Shown: positions 36,404 to 45,365, counted from the stretch's first letter. The stretch is DNA of 64,000 bases from Amycolatopsis taiwanensis DSM 45107 (GCF_000519205.1 NZ_JAFB01000038.1:28955-92954); one strand, 5' to 3'. Numbers and translations: made by a program. The notes: generated by a model not told the origin, from the letters alone.

Positions 36404-37648
36404 CTAGTTCACGCAACCGGTGAGGTCCGCGCCCCGGCCGGACGTCGAGTTCGCCGTGCCCGGCGTCGAAGACGGCCCGCCGGAAGGAGGCGGGCTGCTT
36501 TCCGTGGTGTGTGCGGAAACTCCGTCGGTACGGGCGATCGAACTGCTTCCGGTGGCCCGCGGACTCGACGAGGAAGCGCTGCGGTCCAGGTTCTCCCCGA
36601 TCAGGTTGCCTACGAACGACCGCACCTCGCCCGGGTCCACTTTGACCGCATCGCCGTCGTACGGGGTCTGGAGGCTCACGCTCTGCACCGGGATCGTCGC
36701 GAAAGTGAGCGCGCCGGTGCTCAGGCTGCGTAGTTGCTTGGCGAAGTTGAGCAGGTTCCAGCCCTTGTCGATCACCACGGACTGCTGAACCGCGTCGATG
36801 AGCGCGCCGAGCTTCGACGGGTTCGCCAGGGTTCCCGCGTCCAGCACGACCTTGGCCATGCTGGACAGGAACGCCTGCTGGCGGGCGATGCGGTCGAGGT
36901 CACCGCCGGCCAGGCCGTGCCGCTGCCGGACGAACGCCAGCGCCTGCGTGCCCGAGATCGTCTGCTCCCCGGCCGCGAAGTTCGCGCCCGAATACGAGTC
37001 GTGCACTGCAGCCTTGAGGCAGACCGGCACCCCGCCGACGGCGAGGCTGATCGTGGCGAAGCCGGCGAGGTTCACCGCCGCGTAGTGATTGATGGGCAGC
37101 CCGGTGAACTGCTCGACCGTCTGGATGGCCAGGCGGGCGCCTTCCACGTCGGCCTGCCGCTCCAGTTCCGGCCCCTGCACACCCTGGGCGCTGAGCCGGT
37201 TCACCGCGGACTGCCGCCCGCGGCTGTACGCGGAGTTGATCTTGTGCTTACCGTACCCGCGCGCGACCTCGACGTAGGAGTCCCGCGGAATGGAGATCGC
37301 GGTGGCCGAGCCACCACCGGCCGGGATGTGCACCACGATCATCGTGTCGGTGGTGTCACCGCCGTCGGTGGAATCACCGGCGTGCAACTGGTCCAGCACG
37401 TTCTGCGGTAGCGGGCGGCCCTGCACGTCGGTGCGGGAGTCGATGCCGACCAGCAGGATGTTCTGCTCGGGCACCGGGACCGACGGGTCGGTGGTCGCCG
37501 GCAGTTGCGCCGCGGGCTCGATGACGTCGGCAGTGGCCAGACCGCCGGTCAGGCGGTTGAGCTGGGTCCAGCCGTAGCCGGTGGCGGCGAGCACCACCAG
37601 CGATGTGAGGCCCAAAGCCGTGTACGCAACGGGCCTCCAGCGCACCAC
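36404..37648 (-). CDS. LytR-CpsA-Psr (LCP) family cell-wall ligase
   Basis: 414 residues. A membrane anchor at about 10-28 is followed by the extracellular LCP domain (about 60-300). It holds NILLVGIDSRTD, DTMIVVHIP, AISIPRDSYVEV, KINSAYSRG, a conserved VNLAGFATISLAVGGVPVCL region and the arginine pair in ALAFVRQRHGLAGGDLDRIARQQAFL, which hold a polyprenyl diphosphate. A Ser/Thr/Pro tail (360-414) ends in a lone Cys. These enzymes attach arabinogalactan or teichoic-type glycans to peptidoglycan. GTG 37648 follows GGAAGGGG. Confidence 0.93.
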   Translation of the reverse strand: MVRWRPVAYTALGLTSLVVLAATGYGWTQLNRLTGGLATADVIEPAAQLPATTDPSVPVPEQNILLVGIDSRTDVQGRPLPQNVLDQLHAGDSTDGGDTTDTMIVVHIPAGGGSATAISIPRDSYVEVARGYGKHKINSAYSRGRQSAVNRLSAQGVQGPELERQADVEGARLAIQTVEQFTGLPINHYAAVNLAGFATISLAVGGVPVCLKAAVHDSYSGANFAAGEQTISGTQALAFVRQRHGLAGGDLDRIARQQAFLSSMAKVVLDAGTLANPSKLGALIDAVQQSVVIDKGWNLLNFAKQLRSLSTGALTFATIPVQSVSLQTPYDGDAVKVDPGEVRSFVGNLIGENLDRSASSSSPRATGSSSIARTDGVSAHTTESSPPPSGGPSSTPGTANSTSGRGADLTGCVN

Positions 37649-37904
37649 AGCCCCTTCCCAGAGATCACTCGATCGGTTGACATCATCATTCCGATGATTT
37701 CTGGCAATTCCCTGTGAATCCGGGGCTTTCCTGACGGTGAAGTTCGTGGAACGGCTTGCCGTTGCGGGGATTCGGGGCGGGGGGTAGCCATCCGGCTACT
37801 CGGAGCATGGAGGGGAGCGCGGCGGGCGAAAGTGGGCGGGACAACCCGCCGCGCTCGTACCGGGCGGCGCGCGAGGGGAGAGCAGCGCCGCCCGGCAGGT
37901 CTCG

Positions 37905-38125
37905 AGGGGGTGGGGGCTTACGCCCAGCGCGGGTGCGGGGGCTTGTCCCCACGGGACAGCGGTGGAGGCTTGCCCCCACAGGTCGGGGATGTGGGGCCAT
38001 GCCCCCACCCGGGCAGAGGTCTGGGGCAAGCCTTCACAGGTCGGGGATGTGGAGGCTTGCCCGCCACCGGACAAGGAGTCCGGGGGTTGCGTCCAGCGGG
38101 GGGTCGGGGGCGTGCCCCACCGGAC
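37905..38125. repeat. Array of about eight GC-rich palindromic units, period near 29 bp
   Basis: This fills most of the 486-bp gap between the LCP gene and the small CxxC gene. Units are imperfect hairpins of the form GTGGGGGCTTGCCCCCAC, for example GTGCGGGGGCTTGTCCCCAC (37933-37952), GTGGAGGCTTGCCCCCAC (37962-37979) and GTGGGGCCATGCCCCCAC (37991-38008). They repeat at 27-30 bp steps and most are separated by CGGACA or AGGTCGGG spacers. The hairpin core matches the dispersed element at 46095-46203 and 63951-64000. Confidence 0.75.
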
Positions 38126-38134
38126 ACCGGGGTT

Positions 38135-38299
38135 CTAGGCGGCGTCGGCGAGGCGAGCGCGCCTCGTCGTCCACGCCGGTGGGTCGCACTGCGGTCGCCA
38201 GGTACCCAGGTGCACCCACTGGCGGCCCCAGCTGTAGCTGGCCAGCATCACCGGGCGCTGGCAGCTCGGGCAAGGCTGCGGGGTCGAGTCGAGGGTCAT
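38135..38299 (-). CDS. Small zinc-ribbon-like protein
   Basis: 54 residues, MTLDSTPQPCPSCQRPVMLA onward, with a CPSC knuckle at residues 10-13, one further Cys (PQCDPPAW) and a His. ATG 38299 has GAAGGA just upstream; an in-frame ATG at 38338 would add 13 residues without a ribosome site. Probably a small metal-binding cytosolic protein; only three Cys are present, so the fourth ligand must be His. Function unknown. It ends 10 bp from the palindromic array. Confidence 0.5.
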   Translation of the reverse strand: MTLDSTPQPCPSCQRPVMLASYSWGRQWVHLGTWRPQCDPPAWTTRRARLADAA

Positions 38300-38482
38300 C
38301 AGTCCTTCTTCGTAAAGCCCTTCCAAAACGTTCCCCATCAGAATGACTCGATACGAGCCGAGATGAACCGGGCAACCTACGGATCCTGCTACCTACTTTC
38401 GTCGCATCAGGGCATGCGTGGCTCTCTGTAAAGGAGAGCTGTGATTGGTCAGCGGACGCCGTCGGGACCCGTCTTGCCGGCG

Positions 38483-39091
38483 CTAGGACGCGACGGTCCA
38501 GTCGCGGAGCGCGATCGTGACTTCGTCGGATGTGCTCGTGACATCGAGTCTGGCCAGACTGCCGGTGCTCAGGTCGGTACCCGGGTCCGGGGAACCGGTC
38601 ATCGTGGGCAACGCCGCTCGGATGTTGGCACCGTGGGCGACGACGAGCGCCGGACCGGCGCCCGCGTCGGACGTGACCGTGGCGAGCGCGGTGCGTAGTC
38701 GGGCGACAAGCTCATGGCAGTCCTCGCCGCCGGGGAATCTCGCCGTAAGGTCGCCGTCCCGCCAGCTCCGGAGTACCGCATGGTAAGCGTTCCACGCCTG
38801 ATGGTCGTTCCGGCCGTCCAGCTCACCGACGTTGAGTTCGCGCAAGTCGTCGATGGTCGCGGCGATCTCGATGCCGAGGTAGCTCGCCACGATCTCCGCG
38901 GTCTGCACGGCTCGCCGCAACGGTGAAGTCGCGAGCCGGGTGTAGAACCGATCTTCTGCGGCGAGGCGTTCGCCGAGCTGATCGGCTTGCTGACGGCCCA
39001 ACTCGGTCAGATCGCCGTCGTAAACACGGTGCGAGAACGTGTTGGTCAGATTCGCCACGTTTTGTCCGTGACGAGCCCAGTCCACGCGCAC
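38483..39091 (-). CDS. Histidine phosphatase superfamily protein
   Basis: About 202 residues. The catalytic RHG is in VDWARHGQNVANLTN, with the partner Arg in TSPLRRAVQTAEIVA and the second His in LVVAHGANIRAALP. All four catalytic-pocket residues are present, so it should form the phospho-His intermediate. GTG 39091 was taken because the family begins there and the long upstream frame is unlike any protein; no ribosome site is evident. Substrates range from phosphoglycerate to sugar phosphates and cannot be chosen here. Confidence 0.82.
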   Translation of the reverse strand: MRVDWARHGQNVANLTNTFSHRVYDGDLTELGRQQADQLGERLAAEDRFYTRLATSPLRRAVQTAEIVASYLGIEIAATIDDLRELNVGELDGRNDHQAWNAYHAVLRSWRDGDLTARFPGGEDCHELVARLRTALATVTSDAGAGPALVVAHGANIRAALPTMTGSPDPGTDLSTGSLARLDVTSTSDEVTIALRDWTVAS

Positions 39092-39196
39092 GTGGCGAGA
39101 CGCTACCGGAACGCGCCGGTGGCAATACGGTGTCCCGGTACTTCTGGCGACGGAGAGGCTGCGAGCGAGACAGTCAGGCGTACCGCTGACGAGACG

Positions 39197-39325
39197 ATGC
39201 CACTGCCGACCGGCTACGAGGTCCTGCACACCTTTCCCGCGAACGCGGGCCGCGCCGTTCAAGCAGTGCGGACGCCCGAGGACGCCTCGGTACTCGTCAA
39301 GCCGAGCGCGCTCAGCCGAAGGTGA
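39197..39325 (+). pseudogene. Possible truncated gene start (kinase-like)
   Basis: In the 220-bp gap after the phosphatase, a plus-strand ATG opens 42 codons (MPLPTGYEVLHTFPANAGRA, then VQAVRTPEDASVLVK) that resemble the beginning of a kinase or phosphotransferase lobe with a final VLVK. The frame stops inside the 3' end of the convergent lactonase gene. It may be a fragment left by deletion; the resemblance is weak. Confidence 0.2.
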
Positions 39326-40160
39326 GCACCGGCAGGCCGCGCACGCCGGGCCGGTAGCGGAACAGCGCGCCGGCCTGGTGCTGGCTGCCTTCCTCGATGC
39401 CCTGACGGGACGTCGTGATGTAGAGCTCGTCGAGTTCGGGGCCGCCGAACGCACAGGCTGTAACCTGGGTCACGGGCAACTCCACACGGTCGGTCAGCTT
39501 GCCGTCGGGGGTGTAGCAGTGCACCGCGCCACCGCCCCACAATGCGACCCAAAGCCGCCCGTCGGCGTCCACGGTCATGCCGTCGGGCATGCCCGCCTCT
39601 TCGGGGACCCGCACCACGGCGCGTCGCCCGCTCAGTTCGCCGTCGTAGTCGAACGCGTCGACCCGCCGGGTGGGGCTGTCGATGTAGTACGCCGTGCCGC
39701 CGTCCGGGCTCCAGGCCAAACCGTTGGAGATGGTCACCGCGGTGAGCACGGTGGTGACCGAGCCGTCCGGGTCGAGCCGGTACAGGCGCCCGGCGCCCGG
39801 CGTTTCGGCGTACGCCATCGATCCACAGTAGAACCGGCCGTCGGGGTCGCAGCCACCGTCGTTCATCCGGATGCCGGGGTCCGACCACACCTCGCCGAGC
39901 GGCCGGACTTCGCCGAGCGAGGCGTCGGCGAACGCGAACCCGCGTTCCACGGCGAGCACCGCACGGCCATCGGAGTACGGGCGCAGCGCCGCGGCGACCG
40001 TGCCGACGTGCCGCCGGGTCACCGCCCCGGTGACCGGGTCGAGCTCCAGCACGTCGCCCGCAATCAGGTCGACCCAGCGCAGACCGGGCCATCCCGCGAA
40101 CCACACCGGCCCCTCGCCGTGCACCGCGACGGCGTCCGTCACCTGCTCTACAGTGGACAC
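39312..40160 (-). CDS. SMP-30/gluconolactonase-family lactonase
   Basis: 282 residues forming a six-bladed propeller. The metal-binding Glu is near the start (VHGEGPVWF), then GIRMNDGGCDPDGRFYCGSM (Asn/Asp), VTISNGLAWSPDGGTAYYIDS (Asn) and GMPDGMTVDADGRLWVALW (Asp), the four calcium-site ligands of the family. It hydrolyses a sugar lactone in an oxidative sugar route. GTG 40160 follows GAGGAG and overlaps the GntR stop by 13 bp, so the two are translated together. With the sugar importer across the divergent promoter it suggests oxidative use of a pentose or related aldose. Confidence 0.9.
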   Translation of the reverse strand: MSTVEQVTDAVAVHGEGPVWFAGWPGLRWVDLIAGDVLELDPVTGAVTRRHVGTVAAALRPYSDGRAVLAVERGFAFADASLGEVRPLGEVWSDPGIRMNDGGCDPDGRFYCGSMAYAETPGAGRLYRLDPDGSVTTVLTAVTISNGLAWSPDGGTAYYIDSPTRRVDAFDYDGELSGRRAVVRVPEEAGMPDGMTVDADGRLWVALWGGGAVHCYTPDGKLTDRVELPVTQVTACAFGGPELDELYITTSRQGIEEGSQHQAGALFRYRPGVRGLPVLTFG

Positions 40161-40918
40161 TCGGACTCCTCGTTCCGCAGTGCGGCGCCCGAGTCGGGTG
40201 TCATCCGGGCGACCGCATCCGCGGTCATCTCGATCAGCTTCTTCATCGCCCGGTACGCGGCGACCGGCCGTCCGGCACGCACAGCCGACAGCACGCTGTG
40301 GTGCAGCGGCAGGGTCGCGGCCACCCCGCCCGGCGCGTGCGAACTCGCTTCCAGGCCGTGGTGCAGGCTCGCCTCCAGCAACCGTCCGAGTTGCTCGACC
40401 AACTCGTTCCCGCTGGACCGGAGCAGGGTCAGGTGGAAGGCGAGATCGGCCTCGACGAACGCGTCCGCCGCCTCGGGCAGTTCGGCCGCATGGTCGGCCA
40501 TCCCGGCGTAGGCCCGCTCGAGCGCGGCGATCTGCTCGGCGCTGGCGCGCTCCGCCGCGAGCCGGGCCGCGCCCGGCTCCACCATGAGCCGCAACTCCAG
40601 CAGGTCGGCGAGGAACTCCTGGTCGGCGATCCGGCCGTACCAGTCGATCACCTCGCGGTCCATCAGGTTCCACTCCTCGCGCGGCAGCACCCGGGTGCCC
40701 AGCCGGGGCCGCGCCTCCACCAACCCCTTGGCGGCCAGGGCCTTCACCGCTTCCCGGACCCCGCCGCGGCTGACGTTGAGCTGCGCCGCGAGTTCGGCCT
40801 CGTTAGGCAACTGCGCGCCACTGGCCAGTTCACCGGACACGATCCGGTGGCCGAGCCAGTCGACCACCCGGGCGTGGATGGTGCGATGCCGGCCCAACGG
40901 CCCGTGCCTGGTACTCAT
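40148..40918 (-). CDS. GntR-family regulator, FadR/FCD subfamily
   Basis: 256 residues. The winged helix is IVSGELASGAQLPNEAELAAQLNVSRGGVREAVKALAAKGLVEARPRLGTRV. The FCD all-helical domain has the metal-binding Asp and His residues (DRE..., FVEADLAFHLTLLRSSGNELV, LPLHHSVLSAVRAG). ATG 40918 was chosen over ATG 40954, which lies within the operator-like DNA. It is divergent from the ABC importer and cotranscribed with the lactonase, and probably represses both sides until a sugar acid or lactone binds. Confidence 0.92.
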   Translation of the reverse strand: MSTRHGPLGRHRTIHARVVDWLGHRIVSGELASGAQLPNEAELAAQLNVSRGGVREAVKALAAKGLVEARPRLGTRVLPREEWNLMDREVIDWYGRIADQEFLADLLELRLMVEPGAARLAAERASAEQIAALERAYAGMADHAAELPEAADAFVEADLAFHLTLLRSSGNELVEQLGRLLEASLHHGLEASSHAPGGVAATLPLHHSVLSAVRAGRPVAAYRAMKKLIEMTADAVARMTPDSGAALRNEESECPL

Positions 40919-40924
40919 CGGAGT

Positions 40925-41041
40925 AATCATCGAATCATTGATACATAAAGTCAAACCATGCTTTGTTCTCCGATCGTGATCTTTGCTATCTGTCAGCGTT
41001 CGTGCGAGCCTTTACCGTAACGACGAATCATCCAACGATTC
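40925..41041. promoter_or_regulatory. Candidate GntR operators in the divergent promoter region
   Basis: GAATCATCCAACGATTC (41025-41041) is a palindrome with perfect GAATC/GATTC arms. AATCATCGAATCATTGAT (40925-40942) carries the same AATCAT half-site twice. Each lies close to one of the two divergent starts (40918 and 41070). Confidence 0.55.
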
Positions 41042-41069
41042 AGTGCCGAGTGGATGGGTGGTCTCGACC

Positions 41070-42197
41070 ATGAGCGACATGAATCCCAGCCGATCAGCCG
41101 AGGACGCGGGCGCGACATCCCGCCGGAGGGCCCTGAAGTTCCTGGGGGCCGGCGGCGGCGCCGTGGCCGCCGGCGCACTGCTCGCCGCCTGCAACGGCGT
41201 GCAGAGCGGCGGCTCCACCAGTTCCCCCGGCGCCGGAGCGTTCCCGGGCACGCCGGCCTGGAACTTCGTCTTCATCAACCATGTCACCACGAACTCGTTC
41301 TTCAACCCGACCCGCACCGGCCTCGACGACGCGGCCAAGCTGCTCGGCCTGCCCACGCCGCAATGGACCGGATCCGCCGAGGGAAACGTCGCCGAGATGG
41401 CCAGCGCCTTCTCCGCCGCCATCAACCGCGGCGCGCACGGCATCGCCATCGCGCTGACCGACGACAACGCCTTCGTCGATCCCACCAAGCAGGCACTGGC
41501 CAAGGGCATCCCGGTGATCGCCTACAACGCCACCGCCGCCGGCAACTTCCCGCTCACCTACGTCGGCCAGGACCTCTACCAGTCCGGCTTCCTGATGGGA
41601 CAGCGGATCGCCAAGGACGTCACCAGCGGCAAGATCCTCGTCGGCATCTCGCAACCCGGCGGCAACAACGTGCAGCCGCGGCTCGACGGGATCATCGACG
41701 CGATGAAGCAGGCCGCGCCGGGAGTCCAGGTACAGTCCGTCAACACCGGCGCCGAGCAGGCCAACGAGCTGAACGCGATCACCGCCGCCTACGACGGAAA
41801 CCCCGGCGCCACCGGCATCTACGCCGTCGACGCCGGCAGCACCGCCTCGATCGCGCAGCTGATCAAGAACCGGAACCTGCACGGCAAGATCCACGCCGGC
41901 GGCTACGACACGCTGTCCGACACGCTCAACGGCGTGCAGTCGGGTGCGCTCGACTTCACCATCGACCAGTCCGCGTACCTACAGGGATTCCTGCCGGTGC
42001 TCTACATGTACCTGTACCGGCTGTCCGGCACGCTGGTCGCGCCACCGTTCACAGACACCGGCCTCACCTTCGTGACCAAGGAAAACGTGGGCCCGTACGT
42101 GTCGGCCAACAGCAAGTTCGAGGGCGGCCCGAAGGCGGACCTGATCGAGATGCCGCCGTCGATCCCGCTGCCCCCGGCCTCCGCGATGACCCACTGA
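41070..42197 (+). CDS. Sugar ABC transporter substrate-binding protein, Tat-exported lipoprotein
   Basis: 375 residues. The twin-arginine signal TSRRRALKFLGAGGGAVAAG leads to a lipobox LLAAC, so it is folded in the cytosol, exported by Tat and lipid-anchored. The type I binding fold follows (FVFINHVTTNSFFNPTRTGLDDAAKLLG, GIAIALTDDNAFVDPT, GIPVIAYNA, YVGQDLYQSGFLMGQRIAKDV, IYAVDAGSTASIAQLI, LDFTIDQSAYLQGFLPVLYMYLY). ATG 41070 was taken with GGGTGGT upstream; GTG 41058 is close by. It is the first gene of the importer operon facing the GntR regulator. Confidence 0.92.
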   Translation: MSDMNPSRSAEDAGATSRRRALKFLGAGGGAVAAGALLAACNGVQSGGSTSSPGAGAFPGTPAWNFVFINHVTTNSFFNPTRTGLDDAAKLLGLPTPQWTGSAEGNVAEMASAFSAAINRGAHGIAIALTDDNAFVDPTKQALAKGIPVIAYNATAAGNFPLTYVGQDLYQSGFLMGQRIAKDVTSGKILVGISQPGGNNVQPRLDGIIDAMKQAAPGVQVQSVNTGAEQANELNAITAAYDGNPGATGIYAVDAGSTASIAQLIKNRNLHGKIHAGGYDTLSDTLNGVQSGALDFTIDQSAYLQGFLPVLYMYLYRLSGTLVAPPFTDTGLTFVTKENVGPYVSANSKFEGGPKADLIEMPPSIPLPPASAMTH

Positions 42198-42255
42198 GCG
42201 ATAACCCGCTGAGCACCGACGCCCTGATCCGGGTCGCCGAAACGAGGAACTCGCC

Positions 42256-43296
42256 ATGACAGACGCGCTCACCGGCCGCCAAGCGAGCGGAACATCCGGG
42301 AAGGAGCCCGGCGGCGGCCCGCCCCGCCCCGGCTTCCTGTCCCGGCTGATCCGGGTCAAGGAACTGTCCATCCTGGTGGTCACGGTCGCCGCGGTGATCT
42401 ACTTCGTGGCGGCCAGTGGTCCCGGGTTCACCACGCCGGAGAACTACCACACGATCGCCCAGTACCTGGCCCCGTGGGCGATCGTCGGCGCGGGCGAGGT
42501 CCTGGTGCTGATCTGCGGGCAGATCGACCTGTCCGCGGGGTTCGTGTTCACCCTCGCCCCCTTCGTGGTGGTGTTGTTCTTCAACAACGGCTGGCCCCTG
42601 CTGCTGGCGATGATCGGCGCGATCGTGGTGAGCGCGCTGATCGGCACGGTGAACGGCCTGATCCACACGTACTTCGGGCTGTCTTCGTTCATCACCACGC
42701 TGGGCATGGCCTTCCTGCTCTGGGGCCTGGAACTCGTCATCTCCGGGGGCTCGCCGGTGAGCGCGCCGACCGGCAGCTGGGTGACCTCCGTCTTCGGTGG
42801 CTGGGCCTGGTCGGAGTTCCTGTGGGCGCTGGTGGTCGTGGTCGTGATGCAGGTCGTGCTGTCGACCACGCGGTTCGGCGTCGCCACCCAGGCCACCGGG
42901 GGCAACCCGGTCGGCGCGTCGGAGGCCGGCATCCGCACCAACCGGATCAAGGTGGTCTGCTTCACGATCGTGGGCGGACTGGCCGGTCTCGCCGGCATCC
43001 TGCAGGGCACCCGGGTGGGCTCCTACGACCCGACCAACGGCGGGTTCAACACGATGTTCTACGCGGTGGCCTCCGCGGTGATCGGCGGCACGGCGCTGCT
43101 CGGCGGCTCGGGCACGGTGATCGGCGCGTTCCTCGGCGCCGTGCTGCTGGGCCTGGTCTACGACGGGTTCAACCTGATGGGCATCAGCGCGAACGCCTTC
43201 TACCTGGTACTCGGCATCGCCATCCTCGTCGCCGCGCTGCTGAACGTGTACGTGACCGTAATCCGCAAGCGCCTGGGGACGAGGGGACATTCATGA
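42256..43296 (+). CDS. Sugar ABC transporter permease
   Basis: 346 residues with about ten membrane helices. The core motifs match FrcC/RbsC: GEVLVLICGQIDLSAGFVFTLAPF, FITTLGMAFLLWGLEL, ATGGNPVGASEAGIRTNRIKVVCF (cytosolic coupling loop), AVIGGTALLGGSGTVIGAFLGAVLLGLVYDGF. ATG 42256 follows GAGGAACTC. Its last codons overlap the ATPase start by four bases (ATGA), so the two are made in step. It is a different branch from the permease at 14.5 kb. Confidence 0.92.
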   Translation: MTDALTGRQASGTSGKEPGGGPPRPGFLSRLIRVKELSILVVTVAAVIYFVAASGPGFTTPENYHTIAQYLAPWAIVGAGEVLVLICGQIDLSAGFVFTLAPFVVVLFFNNGWPLLLAMIGAIVVSALIGTVNGLIHTYFGLSSFITTLGMAFLLWGLELVISGGSPVSAPTGSWVTSVFGGWAWSEFLWALVVVVVMQVVLSTTRFGVATQATGGNPVGASEAGIRTNRIKVVCFTIVGGLAGLAGILQGTRVGSYDPTNGGFNTMFYAVASAVIGGTALLGGSGTVIGAFLGAVLLGLVYDGFNLMGISANAFYLVLGIAILVAALLNVYVTVIRKRLGTRGHS

Positions 43297-44057
43297 GCGA
43301 GACGAACGGCGTCGGCGAGGTCATGCGGGCCGAGCACATCAGCAAGCGGTTCGGTCCGGTGCACGCGCTGACCGACATCAACCTGCACGTGCGGCGGGGC
43401 GAGGTGCTCGGCCTGATCGGCGACAACGGCGCCGGCAAGTCCACCCTGATCAAGATCCTCACCGGGTTCCACCAGCCGGACGGCGGCCGGCTGGTGTTCG
43501 AGGGCGAAGCGATGCAGCTGAAGTCCGTGACGCACGCGCGGTCGCTGGGCATCGAGACGGTCTTCCAGGACCTCGCGCTGATCAACGACCTCCCCGTGTA
43601 TCTGAACCTACACTTGAACAAGGAACTGGTGCACAAACCGGTGCCGTTCCTGCGGCGCAAGGAGATGAAGCGCCGCGCCCGGGAGGCGCTCGACGGCGTC
43701 GGCATCAACATCCCGTCGGTGACCGCCGAAGTCGGGCAGCTCTCCGGTGGTCAGCGACAGGCCATCGCCGTGGCCCGGTCGGTGTACTCCAACAACGTCA
43801 AACTGCTGCTGCTGGACGAGCCGCTCGCCGCGATGGGCGCGAAGGAGGGCGGAATGATCTTGCGACTGATCGCCGAGTTGCGGCAGCGCGGCGATCTGGC
43901 GATCATTCTCATCGCCCACAACTACAGCCAGGTGGTCGACGTCTGTGACCGGGTCAACCTGTTGCAGCACGGGGAAATCACGTTCGACAAGCCGTCGAAG
44001 GAGACCTCGGTGACCGAACTCCTCGACCTCGTGCACGCAGAGTACAAACTGGGCTAG
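43293..44057 (+). CDS. Sugar ABC transporter ATPase, single domain (FrcA-like)
   Basis: 254 residues with one nucleotide-binding domain: Walker A GDNGAGKSTLIK, signature QLSGGQRQAIAVARSV, Walker B KLLLLDEPLAAMGAKEG, and the switch His in IILIAHNYSQVV. A single-domain ATPase works as a homodimer, in contrast to the fused double ATPase of the first sugar module. It starts inside the permease stop codon. Together with the binding protein and permease it imports a monosaccharide. Confidence 0.92.
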   Translation: MSETNGVGEVMRAEHISKRFGPVHALTDINLHVRRGEVLGLIGDNGAGKSTLIKILTGFHQPDGGRLVFEGEAMQLKSVTHARSLGIETVFQDLALINDLPVYLNLHLNKELVHKPVPFLRRKEMKRRAREALDGVGINIPSVTAEVGQLSGGQRQAIAVARSVYSNNVKLLLLDEPLAAMGAKEGGMILRLIAELRQRGDLAIILIAHNYSQVVDVCDRVNLLQHGEITFDKPSKETSVTELLDLVHAEYKLG

Positions 44058-44167
44058 AAAGGTCGTTCAAAACGCAAGACGAGCACCCGTGGTGACACAG
44101 CACAACGCTCTGCCTTGCGGGGGCTCCGCGAACAACACTGACAACACCTGAAAAAGCGGGAGGGCCA

Positions 44168-45361
44168 ATGTCGATCTACCGGCGGAGCCGGACCGCGCTC
44201 GCGATCGCCGCAGTGGCCCTCGCGGCGCTGGGGTTCACCACCGTGACCTCCTCTGCCACGCAGGACTCCGCGGCCAACCCACCCACCGTCAGCAAGGAGT
44301 ACTTCGGCCAGGCCGACGGCAAGGCCGTCTACCGCTACACGTTGAGCAACGCGGCGGGCATGCGAGTGCGGATCCTCAGCTACGGCGGGATAATCCAGAC
44401 CCTCGACGTGCCCGACCGGCACGGACGTTCCGCGAACGTCGTGCTCGGTTTCCCGACGCTCGCCGACTACGTCGCCAAGAACAGCCCGGCACAGGGCGGC
44501 GGCGTGTACTTCGGCGCCCTGATCGGCCGGTACGCCAACCGGATCGCCAAGGGAACGTTCACTTTGGACGGTGTGACCTACCACGTTCCGGTCAACAACA
44601 ACGGCAATAGCCTGCACGGCGGCACGTCCGGATTCAACCAGAAGGTCTGGGACGCGCAGGAGACGTCCGGTCCGGACAGCGCGGGCCTGCTGCTGCGCCT
44701 GGTCAGTCCGGACGGCGACCAGGGTTATCCCGGCACCCTGACCACCACGGTCAAGTACACTTTGGACAACCAGAACCGGTTGACCATCGGCTACCAGGCC
44801 ACCACGGACAAGCCGACGGTGCTCAACCTGACCAACCACACCTACTGGAACCTCGCGGGTGAGGCATCCGGCAACGTCTACGACCAGCAGCTGATGATCA
44901 ACGCCGACCGGTACACGCCGACCGACTCGACGCAGATTCCCACCGGTGCCCTGGCGCCGGTGCAGGGTACGCCCTTCGACCTGCGCACCCCGACGCCGAT
45001 CGGCGCGCACATCGCCGACAACAACCCGCAACTCCTGATCGGTCAGGGCTACGACCACAACTGGGTGCTCAACCGCACCGACGGCACTTCGCTGTCGCTC
45101 GCGGTGCGCGCGGTGGACCCGGCGAGCGGCCGGGTGCTGACCGTGCTGACCACCCAGCCCGGAGTCCAGTTCTACTCCGGTAACTTCCTGACCGGCACGC
45201 TGGTCGGGACGGGTGGCAAGACCTACCGGCAGAGCTACGGGTTCGCGCTGGAGACCCAGCACTTCCCGGATTCGCCCAACCACCCCGGGTTCCCGTCCAC
45301 GGTGCTCCGCCCGGGCCAGACCTACGACCAGACCACGGTCTTCGCCCTGAGCGCCCAGTGA
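44168..45361 (+). CDS. Secreted aldose 1-epimerase (galactose mutarotase family)
   Basis: 397 residues. The Sec signal peptide (about 1-30, TALAIAAVALAALGFTTVTSSA) has an AxA-type cleavage site. The mutarotase fold carries LSYGGIIQTLDVPD, GRYANRIAKGTFTLDG, NSLHGGTSGFNQKVWDA (first His), LTNHTYWNLAGEA (catalytic His), GQGYDHNWVLN and FALETQHFPDSPN (catalytic Glu). It interconverts alpha and beta anomers outside the cell, matching the form the importer takes up. It lies 110 bp after the ATPase and is closed by a strong terminator, so it is the last gene of the sugar operon. Confidence 0.93.
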   Translation: MSIYRRSRTALAIAAVALAALGFTTVTSSATQDSAANPPTVSKEYFGQADGKAVYRYTLSNAAGMRVRILSYGGIIQTLDVPDRHGRSANVVLGFPTLADYVAKNSPAQGGGVYFGALIGRYANRIAKGTFTLDGVTYHVPVNNNGNSLHGGTSGFNQKVWDAQETSGPDSAGLLLRLVSPDGDQGYPGTLTTTVKYTLDNQNRLTIGYQATTDKPTVLNLTNHTYWNLAGEASGNVYDQQLMINADRYTPTDSTQIPTGALAPVQGTPFDLRTPTPIGAHIADNNPQLLIGQGYDHNWVLNRTDGTSLSLAVRAVDPASGRVLTVLTTQPGVQFYSGNFLTGTLVGTGGKTYRQSYGFALETQHFPDSPNHPGFPSTVLRPGQTYDQTTVFALSAQ

Positions 45362-45365
45362 CGCG

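Noticed and set aside
37905..38125. CRISPR-like array of short repeats
   Set aside because: Repeat units vary in every copy and are themselves the palindromes; there are no constant 23-37-bp repeats with unique spacers and no cas genes.
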